From Variovorax sp. KK3 (GTDB lineage Bacteria; Pseudomonadota; Gammaproteobacteria; Burkholderiales; Burkholderiaceae_C): a DNA stretch of 55,756 nucleotides. Positions 1-8,567 of the stretch are shown one piece after another (position 1 is the stretch's first letter; each line of letters begins with the position of its first letter). A model generated the notes under the pieces. The model saw only the letters and a program-made list of their open reading frames with translations, made no database searches and had not been told where the DNA came from. The position numbers were made by a program, and so were the translations under genes. The stretch is taken from contig NZ_LYVO01000044.1 in the NCBI RefSeq assembly GCF_001984055.1, positions 1 through 55,756 of the forward strand. The letters are read 5' to 3'.

Positions 1-39
1 GATCTTCTTGCCGCAAGATCTGGCTGGCGGCGGCGCAAT

Positions 40-61
40 CCGATGAAGTTCAGTTCATCGG
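40..61. repeat. 8-bp perfect inverted repeat, possible operator or hairpin
   Basis: CCGATGAA (40-47) and TTCATCGG (54-61) are perfect reverse complements around the 6-base centre GTTCAG. The surrounding stretch 1-202 shows no coding region that I can support; another short inverted pair (GATCTT/AAGATC) lies at its very start. The region lies beyond the 3' end of the SDR gene, so the repeat may be a terminator stem or an operator for a gene outside the window. Confidence 0.4.
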
Positions 62-202
62 TGGGCGCGGATCATAGGAACGAACCCCCACTGCACACCA
101 GTCTGGAAAAAAGTTCTCACGATGTCATTGGCGGACGCAATCGAACTTGGAGCTGAGATAGCCTTTGAGGCAACAGGTCAGTGCCGCACGTCGTCACGAC
201 GA

Positions 203-943
203 TCACCGCGAAGCCAGCGCAACCGCATCCGCCCCTGCAGGAAATCGCAGTTGCCCCGAGCTGTCGTTCGCGGCCTGCCACACCGCTTCCGCAACATCGG
301 CTTCAGTGGTCACGGCGTTCGATTTGCTCAGCGCGTCGAAGATCGACTGCGCGAACGGTGCATAGGGCTCAGGAATCAAGCCTTCCATGCGTTCGCCACC
401 GTTTGCGGTGAACCGGGTCGTCGGCGCATATCCCGGCTCGACCAGCTTCACCTTGACCTGGAACGCCGCCAGCTCGTGCGCGAGCGATGCCGTGAAGCCT
501 TCGATCGCCGTCTTGCTGGCCGTGTAGACCGCGACCAGCGGCATCGGCGCCAGCGTCGCGCTCGAGGTCACGTTGACGATGGTGCCGGCCTTCCGGCGGC
601 GGAACTCGGGCAGCACCGCCTGCGTCATCGCCATCACGCCGAAGGTGTTGGTCTCGAACAGCTCGCGCGTGGTGGCCATCGGCGTGGCCTCGAAAGCGCC
701 CAGCAGGCCGATGCCCGCATTGTTGACGAGCACGTCGATCGGCCCGCTCGCATCGAGCGCCGCGGCGATGCTGTCGGGCTTCGTCACGTCGAGCGGCAGC
801 AACCGCATGCGCTCCGATTCGGGCAACAGGCCGCCTCGCGGGTTGCGCATGGTGGCGACGACGTTCCACCCCTCGGCATGGAAGCGTTGGGCCGTCTCCA
901 GGCCGTAACCGGAGGAGCAGCCGGTGATCAGTGCGGTTTTCAT
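203..943 (-). CDS. SDR family NAD(P)-dependent oxidoreductase
   Basis: This 246-residue protein is a classical short-chain dehydrogenase/reductase. The Rossmann motif TGCSSGYG lies at residues 7-14, NNAG at 74-77, catalytic Ser at about 127-128 and the YTASK motif with Tyr140 and Lys144. It would catalyse NAD(P)-dependent oxidation or reduction of an alcohol/carbonyl in the cytoplasm; the substrate cannot be read from the sequence. The length is normal for the family. It is transcribed divergently from an AraC-type regulator whose start lies about 100 bases away, so that protein is the likely regulator. Confidence 0.9.
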   Translation of the reverse strand: MKTALITGCSSGYGLETAQRFHAEGWNVVATMRNPRGGLLPESERMRLLPLDVTKPDSIAAALDASGPIDVLVNNAGIGLLGAFEATPMATTRELFETNTFGVMAMTQAVLPEFRRRKAGTIVNVTSSATLAPMPLVAVYTASKTAIEGFTASLAHELAAFQVKVKLVEPGYAPTTRFTANGGERMEGLIPEPYAPFAQSIFDALSKSNAVTTEADVAEAVWQAANDSSGQLRFPAGADAVALASR

Positions 944-1040
944 GGGGTCTTTCGTTCGGTGAATGAAGACATGGACGTTACCGGGGAGCGTCCGGACTAT
1001 CTACAATCATTCGTCCGCAGTTCATTGGCCAAAGTCCAGC

Positions 1041-1943
1041 ATGTCGACCGATCCACTGTCCGGGATGATCGGGCTGCTCCAGCCGCGCGCCGTCTTCTCG
1101 AAGGTCATCAGCGGCGCCGGACGGTGGGCCGTTCGCTATTCGGATTTCGGGCAACCGAGCTTTTGCGCCGTGTTCGAGGGCTGCTGCCTGCTGGCTGTCG
1201 ACCGCCAGCCGCCGATCATGCTGACCGCCGGCGACTTCGTGCTGCTGCCCGCCACACCCGGCTTCAGCATGACGAGCCTGGAGCCCGGCACGCCCGTCGT
1301 CATCGATGCCCGCGCGGCGGCCCGTTCGCCTGCTGGCGAAACCCGGCACGGCACGCGCGGCGGGCGGCCGGACGTACGAATGCTCGGCGGCTACTTCGAG
1401 TTCGAGTCGCCCGACACTTCGCTGCTGGTGTCGCTGCTGCCCGCCGTTGTGCACGTGCGTGGCGCACCGAGGCTGCCGATGCTCGTCGAACTCGTCCGCG
1501 AGGAATCATTGGAGCGCCGCCCGGGGCGCGACCTGGTGTTGGCGCGGCTGGTCGAACTGCTGTTGATCGAATCGCTGCGGGCCGTGCCTGAGAAGCAAGC
1601 CGAGCCAGGACTGCTGCGTGGCATGTCGGACAAGCGCCTCGCCGCTGCCCTGCGCCACATGCACGGCAACCCGGCGCGGGCATGGACGGTGGAGCAGCTC
1701 GCGCAGAAAAGCGCGTTGTCGCGTTCCGCCTTTTTCGATCGCTTCAGTCGCGCCGTTGGGCTGCCGCCGATGGAATACCTGTTGGCATGGCGAATGGCCG
1801 TTGCGAAAAATCTGCTGCGCCGAGAAGACCTGCCGATCGCCGAGGTCGCCGAAAAAGTAGGCTACGGTTCCGCCAGCACGTTCAGCACGGCGTTCAGCCG
1901 ACACGTGGGGCAGCCGCCCGGGCGGTATGCGCGCATGCGGTGA
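1041..1943 (+). CDS. AraC family transcriptional regulator (cupin-type sensor)
   Basis: The C-terminal third carries two helix-turn-helix motifs typical of AraC/XylS proteins, including the stretch LAQKSALSRSAFFDRF and a second one around GYGSASTFSTAFSRHVG. The N-terminal part resembles the cupin-like AraC sensor domain (AraC_binding_2/Cupin_6 class). I chose the ATG at 1041 (MSTDPLSG), giving 300 residues; an in-frame ATG at 963 would add 26 residues of unfamiliar sequence. A TACAAT hexamer at 1002-1007 is a plausible -10 element for the chosen start. The divergent SDR gene at 203-943 is its most likely target. The effector is unknown. Confidence 0.88.
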   Translation: MSTDPLSGMIGLLQPRAVFSKVISGAGRWAVRYSDFGQPSFCAVFEGCCLLAVDRQPPIMLTAGDFVLLPATPGFSMTSLEPGTPVVIDARAAARSPAGETRHGTRGGRPDVRMLGGYFEFESPDTSLLVSLLPAVVHVRGAPRLPMLVELVREESLERRPGRDLVLARLVELLLIESLRAVPEKQAEPGLLRGMSDKRLAAALRHMHGNPARAWTVEQLAQKSALSRSAFFDRFSRAVGLPPMEYLLAWRMAVAKNLLRREDLPIAEVAEKVGYGSASTFSTAFSRHVGQPPGRYARMR

Positions 1944-1950
1944 GCTTGTC

Positions 1951-2064
1951 GCTGCCGCCTCCCCGTGTGAAATCGTCGGCTCCGGCCTGAGCTTCTTCCG
2001 CGGCGAGCCACGCATGCTCAAGGGCATCCAGGACGAGTGGCGGGTCTTCACGCTGCAGGCTTGA
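1951..2064 (+). pseudogene. Remnant of a class III adenylate/guanylate cyclase C-terminus
   Basis: Reading frame 1 ends with AAASPCEI then VGSGLSFFRGEPRMLKGIQ and DEWRVFTLQA before a TGA at 2062-2064. This closely resembles the C-terminal end of bacterial class III adenylate cyclase catalytic domains, which usually read GEI..., V.GSGL.F.DRG...LKG, W.L. The piece between GEI and VGSGL is shorter than in the family as I recall it, suggesting an internal deletion. The rest of the gene is absent: the AraC gene occupies the upstream DNA and its end abuts the fragment. I infer decay or a recombination scar; the assignment rests on pattern memory over about 38 residues. Confidence 0.45.
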
Positions 2065-2120
2065 GGGCGCCGCGGGAGCGCCTTCAGGCAGTGGGCCTTC
2101 TTGACATCGACGATCCGTCT

Positions 2121-2141
2121 GCTAACCTCATTCTGGTTAGC
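2121..2141. promoter_or_regulatory. Inverted repeat operator candidate upstream of the IclR gene
   Basis: GCTAACC (2121-2127) and GGTTAGC (2135-2141) form a perfect 7-bp inverted repeat with a 7-base centre. A consensus -35 hexamer TTGACA lies just upstream at 2101-2106, so a protein bound here would cover the promoter region. It ends 25 bases before the chosen start of the IclR gene (2167), which fits autoregulation. A related palindrome, GTTA-TCGC-TAAC, lies at 5009-5020 across the start of the ThDP enzyme gene in the downstream operon. Confidence 0.5.
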
Positions 2142-2166
2142 GCTATCATTACCCGTAGGATTCGAC

Positions 2167-3060
2167 ATGCCAATGTTCCAGGCCGGCGCGGGCACCGTGG
2201 CGACCCGCGTGAAGGCTGCTCGTCGCCATCCCTCCAAGCCCGCCCGTGACGACGCCATGCCCGGCACACGCGGCATCGAGCGCGTCGCGGCGCTGCTGCG
2301 GGTGCTCGCGACGCGCACGCAATACGGCTGGGCGCTCACGCAGCTCGCCGAAGAGGCGGGCCTGAAGAAGACCACGGCGCACAGGATGCTGGCCAAGCTC
2401 GAATGCGAGGGGCTGGTGAGTCGTCGCGCGTCCGACCATCGCTACTTTCTCGGGCCCACGGTCGCGGAGCTGAGCCTGGGCCTGCCGGGCTTCCATGGCT
2501 TCATGGAGGCCTGTGCCAGTTCGATGGACGACCTGAGCCGCACGACCGGTGCTGCCGCGATGCTGGCGATTCGCAGCGGCATCCATTCGGTGGTGGCGGC
2601 ACGCACCGGACCGTCTGCGGGCCGCGGCATGATGACCGAGGTCGGTGGCCGCCGGCCGCTGCTCGCATCGAGCGCAGGAACGGCCATCTTCCTGGGGCTG
2701 CCTGCCGCAGAGCAGGAGCGGGTACGACGCCTCAACATCGAAGTGCTCCGGTCGCGCAACGCAGGCGAACTCGAAGCGTTGAAGCGCATGTGGGCCCGCT
2801 CCGATGCACTGGGCTACGGCTTCAGCATGGGCGATGTGATCCCGGGCGTCACCTCGATCGCGCTGGCCTTGCGCTCGCCCGGCGGCGTCGCCTTCGCATC
2901 GATCGCGCTGATCGACGAATCGGCCAGCTTCACCAAGACGAAGGCGCAGGAAGCGGCCATGCTCATCCGCCGCGAAGTCGACTGCGTGATGTCCCGCGGC
3001 TATCCCGAGATCTGGTTCGAAAGCTTCGATCGGCGCACAGGGCTGGACAGCGCTTGCTGA
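2167..3060 (+). CDS. IclR family transcriptional regulator
   Basis: The N-terminal winged helix begins near PGTRGIERVAALLRVLA and contains the recognition-helix region AEEAGLKKTTAHRMLAKLE, followed by the typical LGPTVAELSLGLP link. The rest is the IclR effector-binding domain, with the usual GRRPLLASSAGTAIFLGLP stretch and the late V.SIALAL...G..ASIAL pattern. I chose ATG 2167 (297 residues); ATG 2173 and ATG 2257 are alternatives, since the conserved domain starts near the latter. The gene precedes the dioxygenase operon on the same strand with a gap of 114 bases, so it is probably the local regulator of aromatic degradation. The effector is unknown. Confidence 0.88.
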   Translation: MPMFQAGAGTVATRVKAARRHPSKPARDDAMPGTRGIERVAALLRVLATRTQYGWALTQLAEEAGLKKTTAHRMLAKLECEGLVSRRASDHRYFLGPTVAELSLGLPGFHGFMEACASSMDDLSRTTGAAAMLAIRSGIHSVVAARTGPSAGRGMMTEVGGRRPLLASSAGTAIFLGLPAAEQERVRRLNIEVLRSRNAGELEALKRMWARSDALGYGFSMGDVIPGVTSIALALRSPGGVAFASIALIDESASFTKTKAQEAAMLIRREVDCVMSRGYPEIWFESFDRRTGLDSAC

Positions 3061-3174
3061 GCGCCCGAACCGTTCCGACAGTTGGAACGAATGGCGGCCA
3101 ACCCGGTGGATGGGCGAGTGCGCGGTTCCTATAGTCAAAGGCATCGGCAACGGCCTGTACGTGGAATCAAATCA

Positions 3175-3675
3175 GTGAACGAATTGAATCGGATCAAGCC
3201 CAGTTTGGCGCCGGACATCTACCTGTCGGTCGCCGAGCTGTTCGAGTCCTATGCGGACGCCTGCGACACCGGCGAACTGCAGAAGTGGCACGCGTTCTTC
3301 ACCGACGATGCGGTGTACCGCGTGACCTCGCGAGAGAACTTCGCGGCCAGGCTAGATCATGGCGACATCTATTGCGATGGCCTGGCGATGATCCGCGACC
3401 GCGCTGATGCCCTGCAGGATTCGACCGTCTACGAGCCACGCACGCTGCGCCACCTGATCGCGCATCCGCGCATCCGGCCGCTGGCCGACGGCTCGCTCGG
3501 TGCGCGAACCAACTTCGTCGTCATCGAAGCGATGTCCGACGACGAACCGCAGATCTACATGGCGGGCACCTACGAGGACGAGATCGTGGCGCAGCAGAAC
3601 CAACTGAAGTTTCGCAAGCGCATCTGCGTGTACGACAACTACCGCATCCGCACGTCGCTGGTCTATCCCGTCTGA
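3175..3675 (+). CDS. Aromatic-ring-hydroxylating dioxygenase, small (beta) subunit
   Basis: The 166-residue product has the NTF2/SnoaL-like fold signature of ring-hydroxylating dioxygenase beta subunits: an N-terminal helix ending LFESYADACDTGELQKWHAFF, then the strands around TDDAVYRV, a central YEPRTLRHLIAHPRI segment and a C-terminal RKRICVYDNYRIRTSLVYPV-like end. Beta subunits are structural partners in the alpha3beta3 oxygenase. I chose the GTG at 3175 because homologous sequence begins there; an upstream in-frame ATG at 3082 would add 31 unlikely residues. The alpha subunit follows 9 bases downstream, so the two are translated together. Confidence 0.85.
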   Translation: MNELNRIKPSLAPDIYLSVAELFESYADACDTGELQKWHAFFTDDAVYRVTSRENFAARLDHGDIYCDGLAMIRDRADALQDSTVYEPRTLRHLIAHPRIRPLADGSLGARTNFVVIEAMSDDEPQIYMAGTYEDEIVAQQNQLKFRKRICVYDNYRIRTSLVYPV

Positions 3676-3684
3676 GGCACCGCC

Positions 3685-4941
3685 ATGGAACACGTCATCG
3701 AACAAGCCATCGATCAAAGCCGACTTCGCAGCAACCGCTCATGGCCCAAGGAAGGCTTCACGCGCGTGCCGGCCTGGATCTATTCCGACGAGGACATCTA
3801 CCGCAAGGAACTCGACCATCTCTTCGGCGGCAACGCCTGGTCCTACGTCGGCCTCGCTTGCGAGCTGCCCGAGGTCGGCAGCTTCAAGCGCGCCTGGATC
3901 GGCGAGCGGCAGGTCATCGTGCTGCGCGACGAGGAGGGCATCAACGTGGTGGAGAACCGCTGCGCCCACCGCAGCTCCGCCATCTGCTGGAAGAACCAGG
4001 GCCAGGTGACCGAGCTGACCTGCCCGTACCACCAGTGGAGCTACTCGCTCAAGGGCGACCTGCTGGGCGTGCCGCTGCGCCGCGGCGTGCACGGCGAAGG
4101 CGGCATGCCGCGTGACTTCGACCCGAAGGACCACGGCCTGCGCAAGCTGCGCGTGGCGGTGCGCGGTGGCTCGATCTGGGCCACCTTCAGCGACACGGTG
4201 CCCGCGTTCGAGGACTACTGCGGCGCCGAACTGATCGCGCGCTTCGACCGCATCTTCGGCAGGAGCCCGCTGCGCATCGTCGGCTACAGCAAGCAGCTCA
4301 TCCCGTCGAACTGGAAGCTCTACCTCGAAAACAGCCGCGACCCGTATCACGCGACACTGCTGCACACCTTCTTCATCACCTTCGGCCTCTACCGCGCCGA
4401 CAACGAGCATCTGACTTCGCCGGTGCAAGGTGGCCGGCATTCGTCGAACTACGCGATCTCGGCCGGCAAGAAGGTGACCTCCGAAACCAGCCAGATGAAG
4501 CGCTTCAGCCACGGCCTGACCTTGCGCGACACCGAGATCGTGGGCCACCGCGACGAATTCGGCGATCGGCAGAACACGGCGCTGCAGATCTTCCCGAGCG
4601 CCTTCATCCAGCAGCATGCCAACGTGCTGGCCATCCGCAACATCATCCCGCGCGGCGTGGACAAGCTCGAGCTCAGCTGGACCTACTTCGGCTACGTGGA
4701 CGACGACGAAAGCCTGCGGCGCCTGCGCCTCAAGCAGGCCAACCTGGTCGGCCCCGGCGGCCTGGTGTCGCTGGAAGACAGCGAATTGCTTAAGCCGCTG
4801 CAGGCCAACGTGGAGGGCTATCGCGATTCGGTGGCCTTTGTCGAGATGGGCGGCACCGACGTCAAGACCCAGTACTCGATGGCCACCGAGGTCGGCCTGC
4901 GCGCTTTCTACGATTTCTACAGAAAGGAAATGGGCCTCTGA
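3685..4941 (+). CDS. Rieske non-heme iron aromatic-ring-hydroxylating dioxygenase, large (alpha) subunit
   Basis: The 418-residue protein has the Rieske [2Fe-2S] ligands in CAHR (Cys93, His95) and CPYHQW (Cys113, His116). The mononuclear iron site appears as Asp219-x2-His222-x4-His227 in ENSRDPYHATLLHTFF, with the bridging Asp in the expected place. It would insert O2 into an aromatic ring to give a cis-dihydrodiol or, with a carboxylated or aminated ring, a catechol. The sequence pattern reminds me of the anthranilate/salicylate/terephthalate dioxygenase branch rather than naphthalene dioxygenases; that is memory, not a search. Electrons would need a reductase (present at 8568) and usually a ferredoxin (not found in this window). 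Confidence 0.92.
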   Translation: MEHVIEQAIDQSRLRSNRSWPKEGFTRVPAWIYSDEDIYRKELDHLFGGNAWSYVGLACELPEVGSFKRAWIGERQVIVLRDEEGINVVENRCAHRSSAICWKNQGQVTELTCPYHQWSYSLKGDLLGVPLRRGVHGEGGMPRDFDPKDHGLRKLRVAVRGGSIWATFSDTVPAFEDYCGAELIARFDRIFGRSPLRIVGYSKQLIPSNWKLYLENSRDPYHATLLHTFFITFGLYRADNEHLTSPVQGGRHSSNYAISAGKKVTSETSQMKRFSHGLTLRDTEIVGHRDEFGDRQNTALQIFPSAFIQQHANVLAIRNIIPRGVDKLELSWTYFGYVDDDESLRRLRLKQANLVGPGGLVSLEDSELLKPLQANVEGYRDSVAFVEMGGTDVKTQYSMATEVGLRAFYDFYRKEMGL

Positions 4942-5006
4942 GCCCGCCGGCGCCCATTGGCGCCATGGCGGACATCCTTCATTTCAACGTTTCAGTGCGA
5001 CCAATC

Positions 5007-6674
5007 ATGTTATCGCTAACAGAATCCATCGAATCTTCCGGGACGACGACTGCCGCCGATACGCCCACGCTCGTCATCGACGTCCTCGCCCAACGCCTCG
5101 CCGCGCGTGGCGTCAAGCACGTCTTCGGCGTGCCCGGTGGCGACTGCAGCCTCGACCTGATCGCGGCCTGTGCCAAGGTCGGCATCGAGTTCGTCCTGGC
5201 CCGCACCGAATCGGCCGCCGGCATGATGGCCTGCGTGACCGGTGAACTCACGGGCGCGCCGGGCGTGATCATGGTGACGCGCGGGCCGGGCATCGCGCAT
5301 GCCATGAACGGCGTGGCCTACGCGGCGCTCGACCGCGCGCCGCTGCTCGTGCTGGCCGACGGCTACGACAGCCCGCGCATGGACCACGTTGCGCACCAGC
5401 GCTACGACCAGCATGCGATGGTCGCTCCTCTGTCGAAAGGGCACTGCGGCCTGTCGGGCGATGATCCGGGCGGCGACATCGATGCCTTGCTGGAACTGTC
5501 GGTCGCCGAGCCGCCCGGTCCGGTCTACATCGAGATGCGGGGCGGCGAGATCCGGCGCCGGGTCCCGCCGATGAAGGCGACAGGCGCCGCGCGCACTGCC
5601 CCGCGTCCGCCGGTGCGTGTCGAACTGCCGCCGCAGGCGAAGACATTGCTTGCAGGCGCACGCCGGCCCGTCATCGTCGCGGGCCTGCAAGCCTGCGATG
5701 CGTCCGCCTCCGCGGCATTGCGCGGCCTGGCGAAGGCCTGGAACTGCCCGGTGCTCGAGAGCTACAAGGCCCTGGGCACGGTCTCCGCGGACGACCCGCA
5801 CGCGGTGGGTTGCTACACCGGCGGCAAGACGGACTCGATCCTGCTGTCGCAGGCCGACCTGGTCGTGCTCTACGGGCTCGATGCCATCGAGTTCCCGGCG
5901 CACACCTGGCTGTTCGATGGCCCCGTCGTCGAATTCACCACCCACGAGTTCGAGCGCAACATGGTGAAGCCCGAGGTGAGCATGACCGGGCCGCTCGCGG
6001 GCTTCGCGGATGCCGTGGCGGGCGTCGTCAGCCGCAGCGAGTGGCGCGAATCGACGCTGTCCGAGGCGCGCGCCGAGATCAAGCGGCGGGCCCGTGCCGA
6101 CCAGGGCGACGGCCCGATCACGCCACAGGCGGTGGTCGACGCGGTCATCGACGCGGCGCCGCGCGACGCGCGCATCGCGCTCGATGCCGGTGCACACATG
6201 CTGCCCGTGCTGCATGCGTGGCACGCGACCGAGCCGCGCCAGGCGCTGATCTCGCGCGGGCTCGCGACCATGGCCTTCGCGCTGCCGGCGGCCATCGGAT
6301 CCGCGCTCGCGCAGCCCGACAAGCCCGTGATCGCCTTCACGGGCGACGGCGGCCTGATGATGTGCCCCGGCGAACTGGGCACCGCCGTGCAGTACGGCTG
6401 CAAGCTGGTGGTGGTGGTGTTCAACGACCAGAGCCTCACGCTGATCGAGGTCAAGCAGCAGCAGCGTGGTTTCGCGCGCAAGGGTCTCGACTTCTCGCCT
6501 GCCGATTTCGCGAAGGTGGCCGGGGGCTTCGGCTGCCTGGGCCTGCGCGTGGAGCGGCCGGAAGACCTGGCGCCGACGGTGCGGCGGGCCTTCGCGCACG
6601 ACGGGCCGGTGGTCATCGATGCCGTGGTCGATCCGCATGCCTACGCGGCGCAGCTCGCGGCGCTGCGCGGCTGA
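5007..6674 (+). CDS. Thiamine diphosphate-dependent enzyme of the acetolactate synthase/benzoylformate decarboxylase superfamily
   Basis: The product (555 residues from ATG 5007) has the three-domain ThDP enzyme layout. The pyrimidine-binding domain carries the cofactor-activating Glu68 in ARTESAAGM. The ThDP/Mg-binding motif starts GDG at 446-448 and ends at Asn473-Asp474 in VVFNDQS. An upstream ATG at 4965 is possible but adds unconserved sequence. Such enzymes decarboxylate or ligate 2-keto acids, or cleave C-C bonds. Its place between the dioxygenase and an SDR suggests a role on the side chain or a ring-derived product. Annotation as acetolactate synthase proper is unlikely, because no small subunit or branched-chain amino acid genes are nearby. 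Confidence 0.82.
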   Translation: MLSLTESIESSGTTTAADTPTLVIDVLAQRLAARGVKHVFGVPGGDCSLDLIAACAKVGIEFVLARTESAAGMMACVTGELTGAPGVIMVTRGPGIAHAMNGVAYAALDRAPLLVLADGYDSPRMDHVAHQRYDQHAMVAPLSKGHCGLSGDDPGGDIDALLELSVAEPPGPVYIEMRGGEIRRRVPPMKATGAARTAPRPPVRVELPPQAKTLLAGARRPVIVAGLQACDASASAALRGLAKAWNCPVLESYKALGTVSADDPHAVGCYTGGKTDSILLSQADLVVLYGLDAIEFPAHTWLFDGPVVEFTTHEFERNMVKPEVSMTGPLAGFADAVAGVVSRSEWRESTLSEARAEIKRRARADQGDGPITPQAVVDAVIDAAPRDARIALDAGAHMLPVLHAWHATEPRQALISRGLATMAFALPAAIGSALAQPDKPVIAFTGDGGLMMCPGELGTAVQYGCKLVVVVFNDQSLTLIEVKQQQRGFARKGLDFSPADFAKVAGGFGCLGLRVERPEDLAPTVRRAFAHDGPVVIDAVVDPHAYAAQLAALRG

Positions 6675-6700
6675 TGCGCTTCATCGAAGGACGCACGACG

Positions 6701-7462
6701 ATGATCAACGACTTCGACTTCCGCGGCATGGCGGCGGTGGTGACCGGTGCCGGCCGCGGCATGGGCCGCGAGGTCGCGCTGGCGCTCGGCGCGCGGGGCG
6801 CGGCTGTCATCGCCACCGACGTGCGCGCAGAGGCCTGCCACGACACGGCCGATGCCATCGTCCGCGCCGGCGGCAGCGGACGCGCCCAGTTGCTGGACAT
6901 CGCAGACATCACTGCGGTGCGCGCCTTCTTCCGTGGACTACGCGAGACCGTCGACATCGTGGTGTGCGCCGCCGCCATCCTCAAGGTCAAGCCTTTCCTC
7001 GACCATGAAGAGGAGGACTGGGACGCGTTGGCGCGGGTCAACCTCAAGGGCACCTTCTTCACCGTGCAGGAGGCGGCGCGCCACATGGTGCCGCAGCGCA
7101 AGGGATCGATCGTCACCTTCTCGTCGACCTCGGCTTTCGTGGCGTCGCGCGTGCCCGAGATCGCCTACGACGTGACCAAGGGCGGCATCCGCCAGCTCAC
7201 CGTGTCGGCGGCGGTCGAATTGGCGCCGATGGGCATTCGCGTCAACGGCCTCGCGCCCGGCACCATCCTGACCGACTTCAACCGCGCGACGCTCGATTCG
7301 CCCGAGCGACTGCGGGCCGTCGCCGCCGGCCTGCCGCTCGGCCGCGTGGGAACGCCCGAAGACGTGCTGGGCGCTGCGCTCTACCTGTGTTCGCCCCTGT
7401 CGTCGTACGTGACGGGGCAGTTGCTCGTGGTGGACGGCGGGCGATTGTGCCGGGCCGGGTAG
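6701..7462 (+). CDS. SDR family oxidoreductase
   Basis: This 253-residue short-chain dehydrogenase has TGAGRGMG at residues 15-22, Ser141-142, and the catalytic Tyr156 and Lys160 in YDVTK. The usual NNAG motif is replaced by CAAA at about 89-92, an uncommon variant. The ATG at 6701 is preceded by GAAGGA nine bases upstream; an ATG at 6674 that overlaps the previous stop is an alternative. In a dioxygenase operon an SDR commonly oxidises the cis-dihydrodiol to a catechol, and I infer this role here; action on an alcohol formed by the ThDP enzyme is also possible. Confidence 0.85.
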   Translation: MINDFDFRGMAAVVTGAGRGMGREVALALGARGAAVIATDVRAEACHDTADAIVRAGGSGRAQLLDIADITAVRAFFRGLRETVDIVVCAAAILKVKPFLDHEEEDWDALARVNLKGTFFTVQEAARHMVPQRKGSIVTFSSTSAFVASRVPEIAYDVTKGGIRQLTVSAAVELAPMGIRVNGLAPGTILTDFNRATLDSPERLRAVAAGLPLGRVGTPEDVLGAALYLCSPLSSYVTGQLLVVDGGRLCRAG

Positions 7463-7523
7463 CGCGCGAGTGCGAAAGCACGGCGTCCGCCACGAGAGCC
7501 GCGATTCCAAAAAGGAGACAAGC

Positions 7524-8531
7524 ATGCAAGCCCACGACACACCGATGACACGCCGAGACGCACTGGCCACCCTGGCCGTCACCGTCGGCGGGGCCGTGCT
7601 CGCGGCCCGCGGCGGCAGCGCTTTCGCCGAGGCCGGCTGGCCGTCGCGCCCGATCAAATGGGTCAACCCCTACGCGGCCGGCGGCGCCTCCGACGGCATC
7701 GTCCGCGTGGTCGCGCAGAAGCTCGGCGAGCGCTTCGGCCAGCCGGTCGTCATCGACAACAAGACCGGCGCGGGCGGCAACATCGGCACCGACTTCGTCG
7801 CCAAGTCGCCGCCCGACGGCTACACCTGGATCGTCGGCAACACGGGCCCGATGGCCGTCAACTCGACGCTGTACGGCAACCTGTCCTTCGACCCGCAGAA
7901 GGACTTCACGCCCATCTCGCTGGTGATGAGCTACCCCAACCTCGTCATCGCCAACCTCGAGAGCGGGCCGAGTTCGCTGCAGGACCTGATCGCGCGCGCC
8001 AAGAGCCGGCCAGTCGCCTATGCCGGCAACGGCGTCGGCACGTCGCTGCACCTCACGGGACAGATGCTCGCGCAGGCCGCGGGCATCAAGCTCACGCACG
8101 TGGCCTACCGCGGCGAGCCGCCGGGGCTGACCGACGTGATGGCCGGCGTCGTGCCGGTGGGCATCACGCCCATCTCGGCCGGCCTGCCGCTGGTGAAGGG
8201 CGGCAAGGTGCGGGCGCTGGCGGTGACGGGCGCCGAGCGCTCGCCGCTGCTGCCGGACGTGCCCACCGCGTCGGAAGCCGGGGTGCCGGGCTTCGAGGCC
8301 AACGGATGGATCGGCGTGCTGGTTCCGCGCGGCACGCCGCCGGCCGTGGTCGCGAAGATCGTCAAGGAGTTCACCGCGGTGATGCAGCTGCCCGAGATCC
8401 AGAACATCGTGAAGAACGACATGGCGTCCGTGGTGCCCCCGCTCGGGCCCGAGCACTTCGCGGCCTTCATGCAGAGCGAGACGCAGCGGTGGGGCCAGGT
8501 GGTTCGCACTGCCAACGTCAAGGTCGAGTAG
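7524..8531 (+). CDS. Bug/TctC family tripartite tricarboxylate transporter periplasmic receptor
   Basis: The 335-residue protein starts with a twin-arginine-like export signal (TRRDALATLAVTVGG) and continues with the Bug family opening WPSRPIKWVNPYAAGG. It also shows the family stretch VAKSPPDGYTWIVGNTG and later GTSLHLTGQML and DVPTASEAGVPGFEA. Bug proteins bind organic acids or aromatic carboxylates in the periplasm and deliver them to TctAB-type permeases; no tctA or tctB gene lies nearby, which is common for orphan Bug proteins in Burkholderiales. A strong ribosome site AAAGGAG (7511-7517) sets the start at 7524. It probably captures the dioxygenase substrate. Confidence 0.92.
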   Translation: MQAHDTPMTRRDALATLAVTVGGAVLAARGGSAFAEAGWPSRPIKWVNPYAAGGASDGIVRVVAQKLGERFGQPVVIDNKTGAGGNIGTDFVAKSPPDGYTWIVGNTGPMAVNSTLYGNLSFDPQKDFTPISLVMSYPNLVIANLESGPSSLQDLIARAKSRPVAYAGNGVGTSLHLTGQMLAQAAGIKLTHVAYRGEPPGLTDVMAGVVPVGITPISAGLPLVKGGKVRALAVTGAERSPLLPDVPTASEAGVPGFEANGWIGVLVPRGTPPAVVAKIVKEFTAVMQLPEIQNIVKNDMASVVPPLGPEHFAAFMQSETQRWGQVVRTANVKVE

Positions 8532-8567
8532 CACCATCGCATCGTTCACTGAACGATCAACCACAGC

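Noticed and set aside
5007..6674. Reading the ThDP enzyme as acetolactate synthase (ilvB) of amino acid synthesis
   Set aside because: There is no regulatory subunit or branched-chain pathway gene nearby, and the operon is a dioxygenase locus; only superfamily membership is safe.
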